Positions 46,320 through 57,952 of a stretch of 64,000 bases of DNA are shown here, in pieces. The stretch spans positions 102,771,858 through 102,835,857 of the forward strand of contig NC_044553.1 of the NCBI RefSeq assembly GCF_007565055.1, given 5' to 3'. Every line of letters starts with the position of its first letter. Positions within the stretch are counted from its first letter, which is position 1. A program made the position numbers and the translations under genes. The notes under the pieces are model-generated. The model searched no databases. It was not told the DNA's origin and was given only the letters and a program-made list of their open reading frames with translations. This stretch comes from Rhinopithecus roxellana (taxonomy: Eukaryota; Chordata; Mammalia; Primates; Cercopithecidae).

Positions 46320-46475
46320 TTACTGCACCCTCTTTGCAAAGTGAAATTTATTGATTTTATTTTAAAATTGCAGGAACTGGCCTCATAGAGGCCAAATGAC
46401 TTGTCCAAGGTCAATACAGTTAATTAATCACTGAACAGGTCTTAAAGTAGAGAAGAAACTAGAACCTCCATTTTA
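46320..46475 (-). mobile_element. Probable MIR SINE, reverse
   Basis: 'gaggccaaatgacttgtcca' and 'caaggtcaatacagttaatt' resemble the antisense MIR core. Divergence is high. Confidence 0.5.
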
Positions 46476-47180
46476 CAGATCAGAAAAGTGCTCCAGAAAC
46501 ACTTGCCTGTGGCCATGGGGTTTGAAATTGGTGGAAGCAGAACTAGGAAACAGCTTACCCCTTCAGTCTACTTTTTCCTCTGTGGGTCAGTATGGTGCAA
46601 TAAAGCCCTGTCACATTTGGGTTTGGGAGGCTCTTTGGAGGCAGATCAGGGACAAGTTTCATCTCTATGCATAGGGCTCACTCTCTGCTGCTCAGTTCTC
46701 CTGGTGCCCTGTTTTCTTTCTGTGCTTCTTTCTCCTTAGGGTCCCCAGATACTACTGGCGGTGTTTCCATGGACTGGTGAAGCAATAGAGGAGAGGAGTC
46801 CAGTCCACATGCTACCTGTGTGACGCTGCTGGTCTCCCCATCACTCTCATGGCCCACATAGACTCTTGAGTTAGGGCCCTTTCCTCAGTGATAGCAGCTC
46901 GTGACAATTGACTCATACAAACAGTATGAATCAATTGAAGAAACAGTGCTTCCTCCTAGAAATTTCCAAGAAAGAGAGAAAGAGAAAGAGAATCTGATGG
47001 GCCCAGTTCATCTTTTCAAGCTAGGGCACATCACAGGGCACTGGCCTATGGGTTGGCCTCCCTTGCTTCAGGTACCACTCCTGGTCCATCAGCTGTAAGG
47101 ATATCACAGTATTTACAAAGGCCTGATCGACATAGGGCAGGGCTACAGAGAGGGCAGTTCTCCCAAAGTGGGATGTGGGC
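46476..47180. other. Unique sequence, no feature recognised
   Basis: The 83-codon frame at 46488-46739 has a cysteine/leucine-rich C-terminus but no recognised family. No repeat was identified. Confidence 0.4.
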
Positions 47181-47520
47181 ATGGCAGGTATTTTGTTGTT
47201 TGTTTTTGTTTTTTGAGATGGAGTCTCTCTCTGTCGCCCAGGCTGGAGTGTGGAGTGCAGTGGTACGATCTCGGCTCACTGCAGCTTCTGCCTCCTGGGT
47301 TCAAGTGACTCTCCTGCCACAACCTCCTGAGTAGCTGGGATTACAGGCACGTGCCACCACACCTGGCTAATTTTTGTAATTTTAGTAGAGATGGGGTTTT
47401 GCCATGTTGGCCAGGCTGGTCTCGAACTCCTGACCTCAAGTGATCCCCCACGTCTTGGCCTCCCAAAGTGCTGGGATTACAGGTGTGTGCCACCGCATCC
47501 AGCCTATGGCAGGTATTTTG
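47181..47520 (-). mobile_element. AluS element, reverse, with 15-bp target-site duplication
   Basis: The Alu body (47196-47505) has 'gagatggagtctctctctgt' and 'ggattacaggtgtgtgccac'. A local duplication 'gagtgtggagtgcag' alters the 5-prime right-arm region. ATGGCAGGTATTTTG at 47181-47195 and 47506-47520 is an exact target-site duplication. Plus-strand frames of 93 and 78 codons here are Alu-derived. Confidence 0.94.
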
Positions 47521-47664
47521 AAGCTTGGTCTGTCTGGGTCAGTCCAAAGGGGAGCTACAGTTTACAGGGACAAGAGGTTACTGTGGTAGAGGGTGGGCAG
47601 GGAACTCCCCAGGACAAAAGGGTTTGAATTGAATCTTGAGGTATTGATTTTTGGTTGGCCCAAT
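47521..47664. other. Unique spacer
   Basis: Short spacer with nothing recognised. Confidence 0.35.
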
Positions 47665-48196
47665 GTATTAGTCAGGATTCTCCAGAGAAACAAAACCTGT
47701 TTATTACGGGAATTGGCTCACATGATTATGAAGGCCAAGAGGTTCCACAATCTGCCATCTGCCAGCTAGAGAACCAGGAAAGCTGGTGGTGTAATTCAGT
47801 CCAAATCTTAACCGGGGAGCTGATGGCGTAACTCCCAGTCCAAGACCAAAGTTCTGAGAATTGAGAGGAGAGGGTGCTGCTGATGTAAGTCTCAGAGTCC
47901 AAAGGCCTGAGAATGAGGAGCTCTGACATCCATGAGCAGAAAAAGATGTATGTCCCACTCAAGAAGAGAGACAGAATGTGCCCCTCCTTCACCTTTTTGT
48001 TCTGTTTGGGTTCTCAACAGATTGGATTATGCTCACCCCCATTGGTGAGGGTGGATTTTCTTTACTCAGCCTACTCTCTGCTCAGAGAGAGTAACACCTT
48101 CCAGAGACAGCCTCACAGATACACACAGAAAGAATGATTTACCACTATCTGGGCATTCCTTAGCTCAGTCCAGTTGACACATAAAATTAGCCATCA
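47665..48196 (-). mobile_element. Ancient LTR-like interspersed repeat, family unassigned
   Basis: Starts 'tattagtcaggattctccag' and ends 'ccagttgacacataaaatta', with 'ggaattggctcacatgatta' near the start. This is the reverse of a very common mammalian repeat that begins TAATTTTATGTGTCAACTTG and ends CTAATACA, like MaLR-type LTRs. I recognise the consensus but am not sure of its Repbase name. Confidence 0.65.
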
Positions 48197-48378
48197 CCCT
48201 CAGTAAGGAGAGGGGTGACACGAGGGACAGAGAAAACGGCATGTGCAAAGGCACAGAGGCTTGGCTCGAGAGAACACAGCACACACAGGAAGTGCAAATC
48301 ATTCAGTGTGGCTGGAATGTCAAGTCTATGGAGGAATGCAGGGAGAGATGGGGCTGGAAAGGTAGGCGAAGCTAGACT

Positions 48379-48590
48379 TGTGATTCTCAGCTAGAGGCGT
48401 GATTCTCAGCTAGAGGCTGTATTACCTTACAAGTAGCATTAGGAAATGTAGATGATCTTTTTAAATTTGTTTTCCAGTTATGATGGGGAATGGGGATTGT
48501 TGTTGGCATTTAGTGGGTGGGACTAGAAATGAGAAGGGCAATCCTGCAAACAGAAGAACTGTTGTGCCCTAATTGCCAACACGGCTTTCA
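48379..48590 (+). mobile_element. MER20-like hAT-Charlie MITE
   Basis: The text 'attgttgttggcatttagtg' followed by 'ggtgggactagaaatgagaa' and 'gaactgttgtgccctaattg' parallels the MER20 centre and 3-prime half. The size of about 210 bases also fits. The left end carries a 19-bp tandem duplication. Confidence 0.55.
48380..48417. repeat. 19-bp tandem duplication
   Basis: GTGATTCTCAGCTAGAGGC occurs twice head to tail, exactly, at 48380-48398 and 48399-48417. It lies at the left end of the MER20-like insert. Confidence 0.9.
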
Positions 48591-49000
48591 CTGGGAAACA
48601 TGGGGCTAAACTGTGAAGGCCCTTCAATATCATGCCAAAGGATATGGATTTTAGTCCCAAGAAGGGTGGTGAGTGGGAATAAGGAGTCTAGAGAAGCTTC
48701 TAGATTTTGACTTGGGCAGTTGGGTAGAAGGTGGATCTAATTATTGAGGCTGGAATTATAGGGAGAGGAGAACAGAGGTAAGAAATGGCCAGAAAGATGA
48801 TGAATTCACATTGCATATGTCAACATATAGGCGAAGTTGCCCCAGAGTCTGTTCAAATGCACTGCATAGCTCAGGAATGAGACTGGAGGAGTGATGTTGA
48901 TGTGGAAGTCCTCAGAGCATCAGGACTAGGTGAAATTGTGGGCATAGATGAGATCACTCAGAATGAGTGTGAATTTTGGATTATCCAAGGCCAATTTTTA

Positions 49001-50318
49001 AACTTAGGCAGGCTTTCCTGCTTTCTACTCAGTGTGTTCACAGGAAATACCAATTAAAATTAATTTCAACATAAGTAAAACATAATTAGGAAGATAAATT
49101 TCCTGCCAAAAATATAATGAACTCTAGAGTGAAATGTAAAATGTTTTTAGCTCACTTATGTGATACTTTTATATGATGCTTTTACCTTTCTTGATTCTAT
49201 GAAGCCTAGTAAGTTAGAGTAGAAAATATTTTAGAAGTTTTAAGGAGATTAGTAACAGAAAAAAATGAAGGTTAGTTCTTTCTCCTCTTTCTTAAGAGCT
49301 CAGATGATCTGGACTGTGTGTTTCTCTGGTTCCTCATTTAGCTGACGGTTTTCTGACCTATTACAGAGGGAAGTCATCAGCTAGTTAGAAGGAAGGAATA
49401 TACCAGGACATAAACTTTGTTTCTCCTCCCTCTTGTCATAGAAATTATATTTTCCCACTGTTGTTCATCTGAAGCATGCCTGCCCAGATAGAAGGGGCAA
49501 TGCATTGTATGATTTTTTTATGATCTAGTGATTTAAATCTTAAGTTTCAATGCAGAAAACTGAGCAGCCTAAATTATTGGCACATAAACCCATAGAGAAT
49601 AGTCATTGATTAAGATAATCAATAGATGTTATTTTCAATAACAACAGCAGTGTATTCTTCACCACTCCTAGAAGCACGTGGAAGTTCTTGGGAAGAATAC
49701 TATTACTGAGGTTCAGACTAGCTTAGATTTTCAGATTGTTCTCTACTGAGATGGTTTCACTGGGTTTCAGTAGAATGGAGTCATGACTGTTTTCTAACAT
49801 AATACTCAGCTTCCTTTGGGATCTCCCTGGGAAGGGTATGGAAACAAAGATTGAGTAGAAGCTGTTAATTTCCTCAGATGACCTGCCATTCAGTTAACTG
49901 TCAAAGGCCCATTTGTAAATAACAGCACAGATTATCTGCACTCCAAGTTCTTGCCAAGTGACTGTCACTTGGAACACTCTGTGGACAGATTCTTATCAAG
50001 AACTTAATTGTGAGAAACAACATTCACACAGGGTTGTCTGTAGACATGCAGTCCATAATTTCCCTAGAAGATTGTTTCCCCAAGTGTCATCCTTAAATTT
50101 CCCTGAAATGTAAACAGGTAGTATATAATAAAATGATCAAATTGTTTTGGTAACACTCCAGATTAGACAAAGTTTCTTTACTGAAGAACTTCTTGAAACA
50201 TTAGTATATGTCAATGTACATGTAAACATCCAAGAAATAAGAATCTGAGTAGGCAGTATTTCTCAAATTTACTTGATCACAGAGCTCTTAGATAATATTA
50301 TGAGAAATATGTATGTGT
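49001..50318. other. Unique 1.3-kb block, no feature recognised
   Basis: No repeat, gene or RNA was recognised. There are no long frames on either strand. Confidence 0.45.
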
Positions 50319-50621
50319 GGCTGGGCATGGTGGCTCATGCCTGTAATCCCAACACTTTGGGAAGTCGAAGCGGGTAGCTTACTTGAGGTCAGGAGTTCAA
50401 AACCAGCCTGGCCAACATGGTGAAACCCTGTATCTACTAAAAATACAAAAATTAGCTGGGCATGGTGGCACACACCTATAATCCCAGCTACTCAGGAGGC
50501 TGAGCAAGAGAATCGCTTGAACCTGGAGGTAGAGGTTGCAGTGAGCTGGGATCACATCACTGCACCACTCCAGCCTGGGTGACAGAGCAAGACTCTATCT
50601 CAAAAAAAAAAAAAAAAAAAA

Positions 50622-50653
<32 letters not shown>

Positions 50654-50660
50654 AAAAAAA
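50319..50660 (+). mobile_element. AluS element with poly-A and (GAAA)n tail
   Basis: A dimeric Alu from 'ggctgggcatggtggctcat' to 'gagcaagactctatctcaaa', then 22 A residues and about eight GAAA units at 50621-50653. One base of the usual 'ggaggctgaggcaggag' is lost ('gaggctgagcaagag'). Poly-lysine frames running into the tail are artefacts. Confidence 0.92.
50602..50660 (+). repeat. Poly-A and (GAAA)n tail repeat
   Basis: A purine-only run that forms the tail of the AluS immediately upstream. Confidence 0.95.
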
Positions 50661-51175
50661 TACTCATGTGCCTCAGGACACACCTTATACTACTGGATAT
50701 TCTAAATTTTATGCCAGGTCATCAGCATTCTGGGCACTTGATTACTTTACTCTGGTCTCCCTTCTCATAGAATTACTTTAAATTTATAGTATGTGATTAG
50801 CCTATATTGAAGGACATTGTAAAAAATAGCCCTATAGCATTCACTATTACAAAGATGGCCTGTTAGACATTGTCTGTGGCCAAGCCAGTAACACTCTGTT
50901 GGGATCCATGGAGACATTTCTCTTAAGTCAACACAGTGATACTTGTACTTCATCTGAGCAGCTTATCTTTTAAAATCCTACAGTCACTATAAATTTTATC
51001 ACTGATATTTTTTCTTTGCTTTCACTGGTAGGCAATTCAGAGTGAAATCTGCAGTCTACCTCTAACAATAATACATGACTGTATGGTATGCACTTTGTAC
51101 AAATTTTATCTTGGTTTACGTATGTTTTCTTTCCCATACTTCCCACTAACTTAATTTCCAAATTTAAAAATCCTG
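50661..51175. other. Unique sequence, no feature recognised
   Basis: Short minus-strand frames of about 60 codons show no domain. Confidence 0.4.
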
Positions 51176-51335
51176 TTCATTCACTCTTCCAATAAAAATT
51201 CATTTAGCACCCTCTCTGGGACAAGCACTAGCCTAGGTGTTGGAACTATAATGATGATAAAGATATCTATGGTCTTTGCCCTCCAAATCTTATAGTCTAG
51301 AGCTGGATACAGACTAGCAAATATACAATACCCTG
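51176..51335 (-). mobile_element. L2 LINE 3-prime end, reverse
   Basis: 'aaattcatttagcaccctct', 'acaagcactagcctaggtgt' and 'caaatcttatagtctagagc' are the antisense of the conserved L2 terminus. Confidence 0.75.
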
Positions 51336-53058
51336 CATCCAGTGTGATAAAGGACATGATGGAGAAGTACAAGAGGGATACCCAACCCCTGTGAAAAGAT
51401 TGGGAAACACTTAAACCTACTATACACAACCATTAGAAATAAGCTTCTTCAAGCACACTGACTGACCTACAGCTTTGGACCTCTCCTTTATTCTATGGTC
51501 AAACCCCTTGATGCCCATCCCCTGTCCTAAGCTGCATCCAGCACGGTGTCCCAGGGCTGCACTGTTATGCTGGATTCTTCTGCTTTGGTGTTTGGGCCAG
51601 TGCCTACTCTCATTTCCTGGTAGGAGATTCTGCAAAGTCTCATGGCTAAACGTATCTGGCTTTGGATAGTCTGTGTTTCCAACAGCCCACTGTTGAGGGA
51701 GGGCTTCTATATCCAATAAACTAAACATAGTTAGGAAGATGGTAGAAGGAGAGGGAAGAAGGTCATGAGGACATACCCATTGGATGTACCTGCATTTAGG
51801 AGGAAGAAGGAAGAATAGCTAAAGAAAGATCCAGGGAAGGAACTGCCAGGAAGACAGGAAGCCTAGGGTGGCTCAGGGTCACTGAAGCCTCAGGACGAGA
51901 GGATTTTAAGAGTAGTTAAGAAGTCTAAAGATTATTGTGTAGCCACTGGATTTGGTGATGAGACAGGTAAAGACCACCTCCAAAGAGCAATTATACCTGG
52001 GTGATGAGGATGCAAAGAGTTAAGAATTATACAGTCCAGTGTGATTGTGGGTGGGGAGGCAGTGGAAACAGCAAGTATGCACTAGTTGACAATTTGGGGA
52101 GTAGACGGAAAGTAAGAGGTAGGGTGGTACCTTAAGGTAACAGCAGGGTCAGGGGAAGTTTGGTGCTTTTTTGAAAGACCAAATGCTTCACCCATATATA
52201 TGTCTCATCACAAAAGACTGCCTAAATGTAGCTATGCCACGGTTGCTGGGCACTGGGATAATGCATACAGTCAACGTTCTGAAATGTCTCTTAAAAGAGC
52301 ACTTGAATCATAACCTAAATTTTTAGGAGGGGCAGTGATTTCTTATCCACCATATCTTGATCAAACTTCAGATAGCCTTAACCTAATATTTGAAAAGTGA
52401 ATAGTTTAAAGTCATTTGTTGAGTTGTTCCTTTGCAGTAGGGTAATAACCAAACAGTGACAACCAAACAGAGGATTTTGCAAGCACAGCACCTCTGCTGG
52501 CAGCAGCAGCCCAGGGTGGCAGCTGTCCTGAGGGAAAGACATGGGTTTGACACTGAGGAGAGTGAAAGGAAAGCTCAAAGGGTGAGGATGGTCCCCAAAG
52601 TCTTCTTAAACTGTAAGTACAGAATATAGGACAGCACTTCAGGTAATAGGGTAATGGGACAAAGAACTTCCTGGTGACTTCTGCACACACACACATGCAC
52701 ATGCACATACACACACATACCTGTGCTACTGATCTACCTCTATGTGTGTCTGCTGAGGCCCAAGCTTGCCCACACCTTGAGGTCATTCTGTTTGTGGTAA
52801 GGAAGCAGACAAGAAGTCCTGGAGATTTTCCTCAGATTCTTTGCTTAGCTACCTCTGGGAGTCCACTGCGCAGAAGGGCCCTGAGCCCTGCTGCCCTCTC
52901 TACTCCTTCATTGCTAAGGCCTGGCCTCCTCTAATCCTCACTGTAGATGCTTGTCCTAAAGGGGCTCATCTTCTTCATTGCTCATCCCACTTCCCCTGTC
53001 ATCCTTGCCTGGCCTGTCCTTCCAAGGACCAGTGTTAATTCACTGGGTCAGGGAAAAG
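51336..53058. other. Mostly unique, possible decayed L2 at 51740-52020
   Basis: Text around 51840-52000, such as 'tagccactggatttggtgat', hints at antisense L2, but I would not define it. The ORFs at 51420-51728 and 52378-52934 show no domain. A CA-rich repeat lies at 52684-52720. Confidence 0.4.
52684..52720 (+). repeat. (CA)n-rich simple repeat
   Basis: CA units interrupted by TG and TA (CACATGCACATGCACATAC). Confidence 0.93.
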
Positions 53059-53290
53059 CTAATAATAATATCAGCTAACTTTAGAGAGTGCTTATTATGT
53101 GCCAGGGATTGTTCAAACTGCTTTACATGAATTATTTCATTTTATCATCCTAACAAATCTTTGAGGTGATGGGTTTACAGATGAGGAAGCAGGACAAACA
53201 GCTTAAGGAACTTGTCCAAGGTCACACATCTAGGAAGTTTCAGAGCTGAGATGCTGGATTCAGAGTCCATGTTCTTAGCTCCTAGGTTAT
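53059..53290 (-). mobile_element. MIR SINE, reverse, nearly complete
   Basis: 'tgcttattatgtgccaggga', 'ttgttcaaactgctttacat', 'tacagatgaggaagcaggac' and 'cttgtccaaggtcacacatc' match antisense MIR in order. This is the best preserved MIR in the window. Confidence 0.9.
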
Positions 53291-53625
53291 ATTATGTCAT
53301 GGATAAGTTTAGATGAAAAAGGCCAGGAGAACAGACAATTCATCCACACCACTACATGTCAGCAGCCTAGGCAGAGGCTGGGTATTACCAGAGCTAGAAT
53401 CCAGGCCTAGAATCTGGGCAACAGGCCCAAGGCCTCAGTAGACAGAGGGAAGCTCCCCTCCAGCCTAAGCCAATAGGAGGCTTCATTTGGGAAAGCCCAT
53501 CCATGGGATGGCTGGGTGGGGGTAGAGAAAGAAACAGCTGGCAGGGCACGAAAGTGGGAGATTAAGGCTGGATCTGCACAATCCAATGGCTTATATCATT
53601 TTCCTTGGACCTCCATTAGAAGCCC
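53291..53625. other. Unique sequence, no feature recognised
   Basis: No repeat or gene was recognised. Confidence 0.4.
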
Positions 53626-54078
53626 TGTTATGGGCTGAATTATGTCCCCGCAAAAGATTTTAATGTCCTAGCTCCCAACCTGTGAATGTGACCTTATTTG
53701 GAAATAAGGGCTTTGCACATAATCAAGTTCAAATGAGATGATTAGCACTGGGCCTAATCCAATTGGCTGTATCATTATAAAAGGGGGGGAATTTGGACCC
53801 AGAAACAGACACACATACAGGGAGAATGCCATGTGAAGATGAAGGCAGAGATTGGGATGATGTATCTACAGGCCAAGAATGTCAAAGATTACCAGGAAAC
53901 CACCAGAAACTAGGAGAGGGACATGAAAGTTTCTCCCTTACAGCTCTCGGAAGGAATCAATCCTGCCAACACTTTGATTTTGGACTTCTAGCTTCCAGAA
54001 TGGTGAGACAAGTGATTTCTCTGTTTAAGCCACTGCATTTGTGGTACTTTATTACAGCAGTACTAGGAACCTGCTACA
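53626..54078 (+). mobile_element. MLT1-type MaLR solo LTR
   Basis: Starts 'tgttatgggctgaattatgt', contains 'gaatgtgaccttatttggaa' and 'gaatgccatgtgaagatgaa', and ends 'aggaacctgctaca'. It is near full length at about 450 bases. The 97-codon plus-strand frame at 53793-54086 translates the LTR and is not a gene. Confidence 0.88.
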
Positions 54079-55758
54079 AATCCTAATGCCAAGATTCCAA
54101 CTTCATGTGAAGCTCAGGATGGCTGAAATGTTCTGGCTGTAGTTCACACTCACAAGTCAGAAGGCTCTCTCAGGGATCCCTCTTTTTCTTGATAGAGACC
54201 CTGGAACAAGCAAGAAGGAAAGGGAAAGGAAGGGATATTTGTGAAAACTGCAGACTGTCAGAAGATACAGGCACATTAAGTTAGTATTTGCAGACTTAAC
54301 ACAAATTCAACTGGTACTGCATCAGTCATCAGTCGTTAGATTTTGTCATCTGTCTCTGGCAACACAAATCTGCAACTCCTTCATTTAAAGAAATATGCAC
54401 ATTGCTTACTAATCAGCATGCACTATCATCTGGTATTGCAGAGCAGGTGGATTAGTTAGGATGAGCTGCATATCATTCTAGAGGAAATGCCTGAATCTCA
54501 TGCTCACCTTCACCTCCCAAACTGGATTTTTCAAGACATACAGAGAACTGGGAACTTAGCAGTTATGGAAAAGTCCTGTGAAATAAAAAGTAAGAAATAC
54601 GCTCTCAAGGTTAGTGCTTTATTTTGAAGGTCTCTGTACCACTTTCAAGGCTATACACTAAAGATGGGAGCTTTTTCATACAAGTTACTTGCATCCTGAC
54701 CTTTCTGGCTGTCTTTTCACCATTCTAGACATTGGAGTATACAGAGCCAGATCTGTAGGGTTAGCCTCAGCAGAACACAATGATAGCAGAATGATAGAAT
54801 CTTGGTAGAAGAAACCATCCAAGCCATGGCAGAATGAATGCTTACCATTAAGCGGGAATCCAAATAAAACGAGACACAGGAATCTCCATATACATTGGTA
54901 TCTATTAGAAGTTTTAGAAGTCTCACTAGGTGCTGCTGTCATAATCACCCTCTAAGGTCCGCAAGGATTCTGGTCACTGGGATGTGAAAGCCAGAAATGC
55001 TGAAATTTCTGGCCTGTATGCTGGGAGTCACATGTCAATGAGCTTCATTGAGTCAAGGTAGTAATCAGGTGTGCCTAAGGGTCAAATCAATCTGAGATTC
55101 ACACTGTCTGAATTTTCTCTGAACCTAGTCTAGTCAAAAGGCATCTAAGCCTTCCTTTTTTTTTATTTTTAGCCAATGAGAATGTTCCACTAACATGTAC
55201 ATATAATATTAACAACCAGAGCAAATGTTTCTTCCAGTGGAAAGAAGATTGCCAGGGAACTAGAGGCCTGGATCACTGTCCTGAGAATAGAAACCTGAGC
55301 AATTCAAACCCTCTTTCCTCATTTGTAAAAGATGTACTTGTATCTAGTAATCTCAAAGGTAACCTATAAGTCTAAAATTTCACAGTTTTGTCTTAAACCC
55401 CCCAATATTCATATGATTGAATAAATAGTATGTGATTTTTCAGCACATTCTCATATTTTCAAGTAATCATTTTAGAAATCAGAAAGAACAAAATTATTGC
55501 CGTCACAGTAGAAAACACTCACTCCACTTTTCCCTATTATCAATTTGTGACCTAATTTAGCATCTTATTATAAATGATCTGATTATTAATACTGAATAAA
55601 ACACTCTAATCATAATAGCACAATAATGCAATATTGTTCAGTACACATAATAAATAAACGTCAGTTTGATGGCTATCAGTGGATGTGAATTGGGAGTGGG
55701 GTGAGAGGGGAAGACATAACTACCCAGGTTGGGACCAGTGCTTTAACTGTTCTTGTAG
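54079..55758. other. Unique 1.7-kb block, no gene recognised
   Basis: Frames at 54685-54948 (minus) overlap in two phases and have no domain. No repeat was recognised. Confidence 0.4.
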
Positions 55759-56088
55759 CTTCAGTGACACTTTCTTTTCTTTTTTTCTTTTTTTGAGATG
55801 GAGTTTTGCTCTGTCACCCAGGCTGGAGTATAGTGATGAGATCTTGGCTCACCACAACCTCTGCTGCCCGGGTTCAAGTGATTCTCCTGCCTCAGCCTCC
55901 CAAGTAGCTGTGATTACAGGTGCCTGCCACCACACTCGGCTAATTTTTGTAGTTTTTAGTAGAGATGGGGTTTCACCATGTTGGCCAGGCTGGTCTTGAA
56001 CTCCTGACCTCGTGATCCACCTGACTTGGCCTCCCAAAGTGCTGGGATTATAGGCATGAGTCACCGTGCCCAGCTTCAGTGGCATTTT
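55759..56088 (-). mobile_element. AluSc/AluY-like element, reverse, with 15-bp duplication
   Basis: The body (about 55774-56073) runs from a TTTCTTTT tail and 'gagatggagttttgctctgt' to 'gagtcaccgtgcccag'. The stretch 'cctgacctcgtgatccacct' is typical of AluSc or AluY. CTTCAGTGACACTTT (55759-55773) and CTTCAGTGGCATTTT (56074-56088) differ at two bases and form the target-site duplication. Confidence 0.9.
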
Positions 56089-56959
56089 CACAACATTCTT
56101 GCCCAGAACTTCTGTGTAATTTTCTTAGTTATTGTCAAAATGGTTGCTTTGCTCCATTCTAGAAGAGGAAATGTTTCACTGAAGATCAAAACCTCCATTT
56201 GTATCTACGAGGTCCATGGCAGCATTTTATCTATTGTTGTTATTATTATTGAAAATTAAAGGTGCAATATTAAATATTTTCAGTGGTGGAAGCTATAGAA
56301 CTTTTGCCTTCTTACAAAGAGGGTGCACAATGTAGCTCTGATTACTAGCCGATTGTGTGGGACAGCCAAGGCTTTCAGTGAAAGGAATTTCTGCTGACAA
56401 GCTCTTAAAAGGTCATGTGCTTGGCCCTTAGCCCTTGAACATGGTGAACATTTGCCATGGATAGCAGCCTTGAAAACCCTATGGCCCATAATAAAAGAAG
56501 AGTCTCCCCCCTTTTACAGGGTCAAACATATGCTGCATGCTTCCCTGTCAGCCCTGGCAGCATAAACAGGTTCCTTTCATAATGCAGCATACAGAAAGCC
56601 TGTAATTATGAGCTGCAGGTAGTGACCACCTGCCCACGGAATACACAGAACTGGAAAAAAATGTGGAAGAATCTGTAGTAAGAATGATCCTTTTGAATTG
56701 TTCCTGAGAGGCCCTGCCTCTGAGGGTTTTAGAATAGATATGACTTTAATCAGCCTCCTTTTGCTTACTGAACTGGCAATTTCAGTCAGAAGGTAATCAT
56801 ACACAGACAATTATGGCTTCAAGAATTTTACTAACATATTTAGCCAGGGCACTACTACATCGAATTTCATACTACTGTATTTTCTGGGCTAACTTTCAAA
56901 ACCAGGATGCCTTTGTTTGGTATTCATTTTGGCATTTGATTATGGAGTGGATCTTGCAC
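56089..56959. other. Unique sequence, no feature recognised
   Basis: No repeat was recognised. Overlapping short frames on both strands lack domains. Confidence 0.4.
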
Positions 56960-57350
56960 ACTGCCAAGATCCCCAGTGAGGACCAAGCTACCAGCTTACT
57001 CTCACAGCCACCAGGAGCACTGCCTGGGGAAGACCTGCAGCTGAGTCCCTCCCCAGGATTTGCCTTCAGCCTAAGGGAGCTGCCTTACACAAGGTTATAC
57101 CCACTTTCTTTGGCAGCTCATATCCAGTGATTGGTCTATCGAGTGGTACAAGGCACACCCCCTTATCTCAATTTTGGAAAGCTCTGAAGGGTCATCTTAG
57201 GTTCAGAGCCTCCCAAGGGATGAGATGAAGTCTCCGTTGTGACTGAATTATAGTTCAACATCTCCTTCTGCCCCATCCTGTCTCCCTCACTTCCTTATAA
57301 GTACTATTACTGACAGCATCCCTACAATAAACTCTGCACACAACCACATA
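56960..57350 (+). repeat. Probable ancient LTR-like repeat, family unassigned
   Basis: The text 'gctgccttacacaaggttat', 'ttggcagctcatatccagtg', 'gtacaaggcacacccccttat' in parts, 'agcctcccaagggatgagat' and 'acaataaactctgcacacaa' matches a mammalian repeat that I remember but cannot name. The AATAAA near the end fits an LTR. The 105-codon frame at 56813-57130 partly overlaps it. Confidence 0.45.
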
Positions 57351-57697
57351 TAGATTTTGTAGAATTGTTTTATTTTTAAAGTCTTCTTATTTTAAAAAAA
57401 TTCAGATTGGTGATTAGACATTTCAATGATTATCTCAGATTTAGGTTTCTGTAATGAGAGGATCCAACTATCCATTGGCAATTTCCCATGTGTTCCTAGT
57501 CTGGAATGACTTGGGTCTCGATTAATTCATTAGACTTTGTCTACAACTCTTAGGATTAGGGAGAGTTGAAAATCAGCTTTCTACCCACATAGCTTCTATT
57601 GTTTTTAGTCATTTCAAGATGTCTAAAATAAGGCTTAACACTATCTGCCCAACATCTCTCTTTGATGTTAGTCAAAGGATACAAATTTCAGTTAGGA
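57351..57697. other. Unique sequence, no feature recognised
   Basis: AT-rich, nothing identifiable. Confidence 0.4.
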
Positions 57698-57952
57698 ATA
57701 ATAAGTTCAAGAGGTCTATTATACAACATGATGACTATAGTTACTAACAATGTATTGTATTCTTGAACATCGCTGAAAGTAGATTTTAAGTGCTCTCACC
57801 ACACAAATGATAAGTATTTGAGGTAATGCATATGTTAATTTAGCTCAATTTAGCCATTTCACAATGTATACATACTTCAAAACAACCAGTTGCATGCAAT
57901 AAATATATACGATAATTGTTATTTGTCAATTAAAACTTTTTAAAAATAAAAG
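57698..57952 (+). mobile_element. L1M 3-prime end
   Basis: 'taataagttcaagaggtcta', 'catgatgactatagttacta', 'agtagattttaagtgctctc' and 'aataaatatatacgataatt' are the standard end of L1MA/MB LINEs. Confidence 0.85.

Larger units (their letters stand above)
48197..49000 (-). mobile_element. L2 LINE, reverse, split by a MER20-like insert
   Basis: Antisense L2 landmarks are 'gtgcaaaggcacagaggctt' and 'gtgtggctggaatgtcaagt' on the left, then 'gtgaaggcccttcaatatca' and 'tgagatcactcagaatgagt' on the right. The gap at 48379-48590 holds a different repeat. Confidence 0.6.

Noticed and set aside
53793..54086. 97-codon plus-strand frame
   Set aside because: It is a translation of the MLT1 LTR, with no homology to a non-transposon protein.
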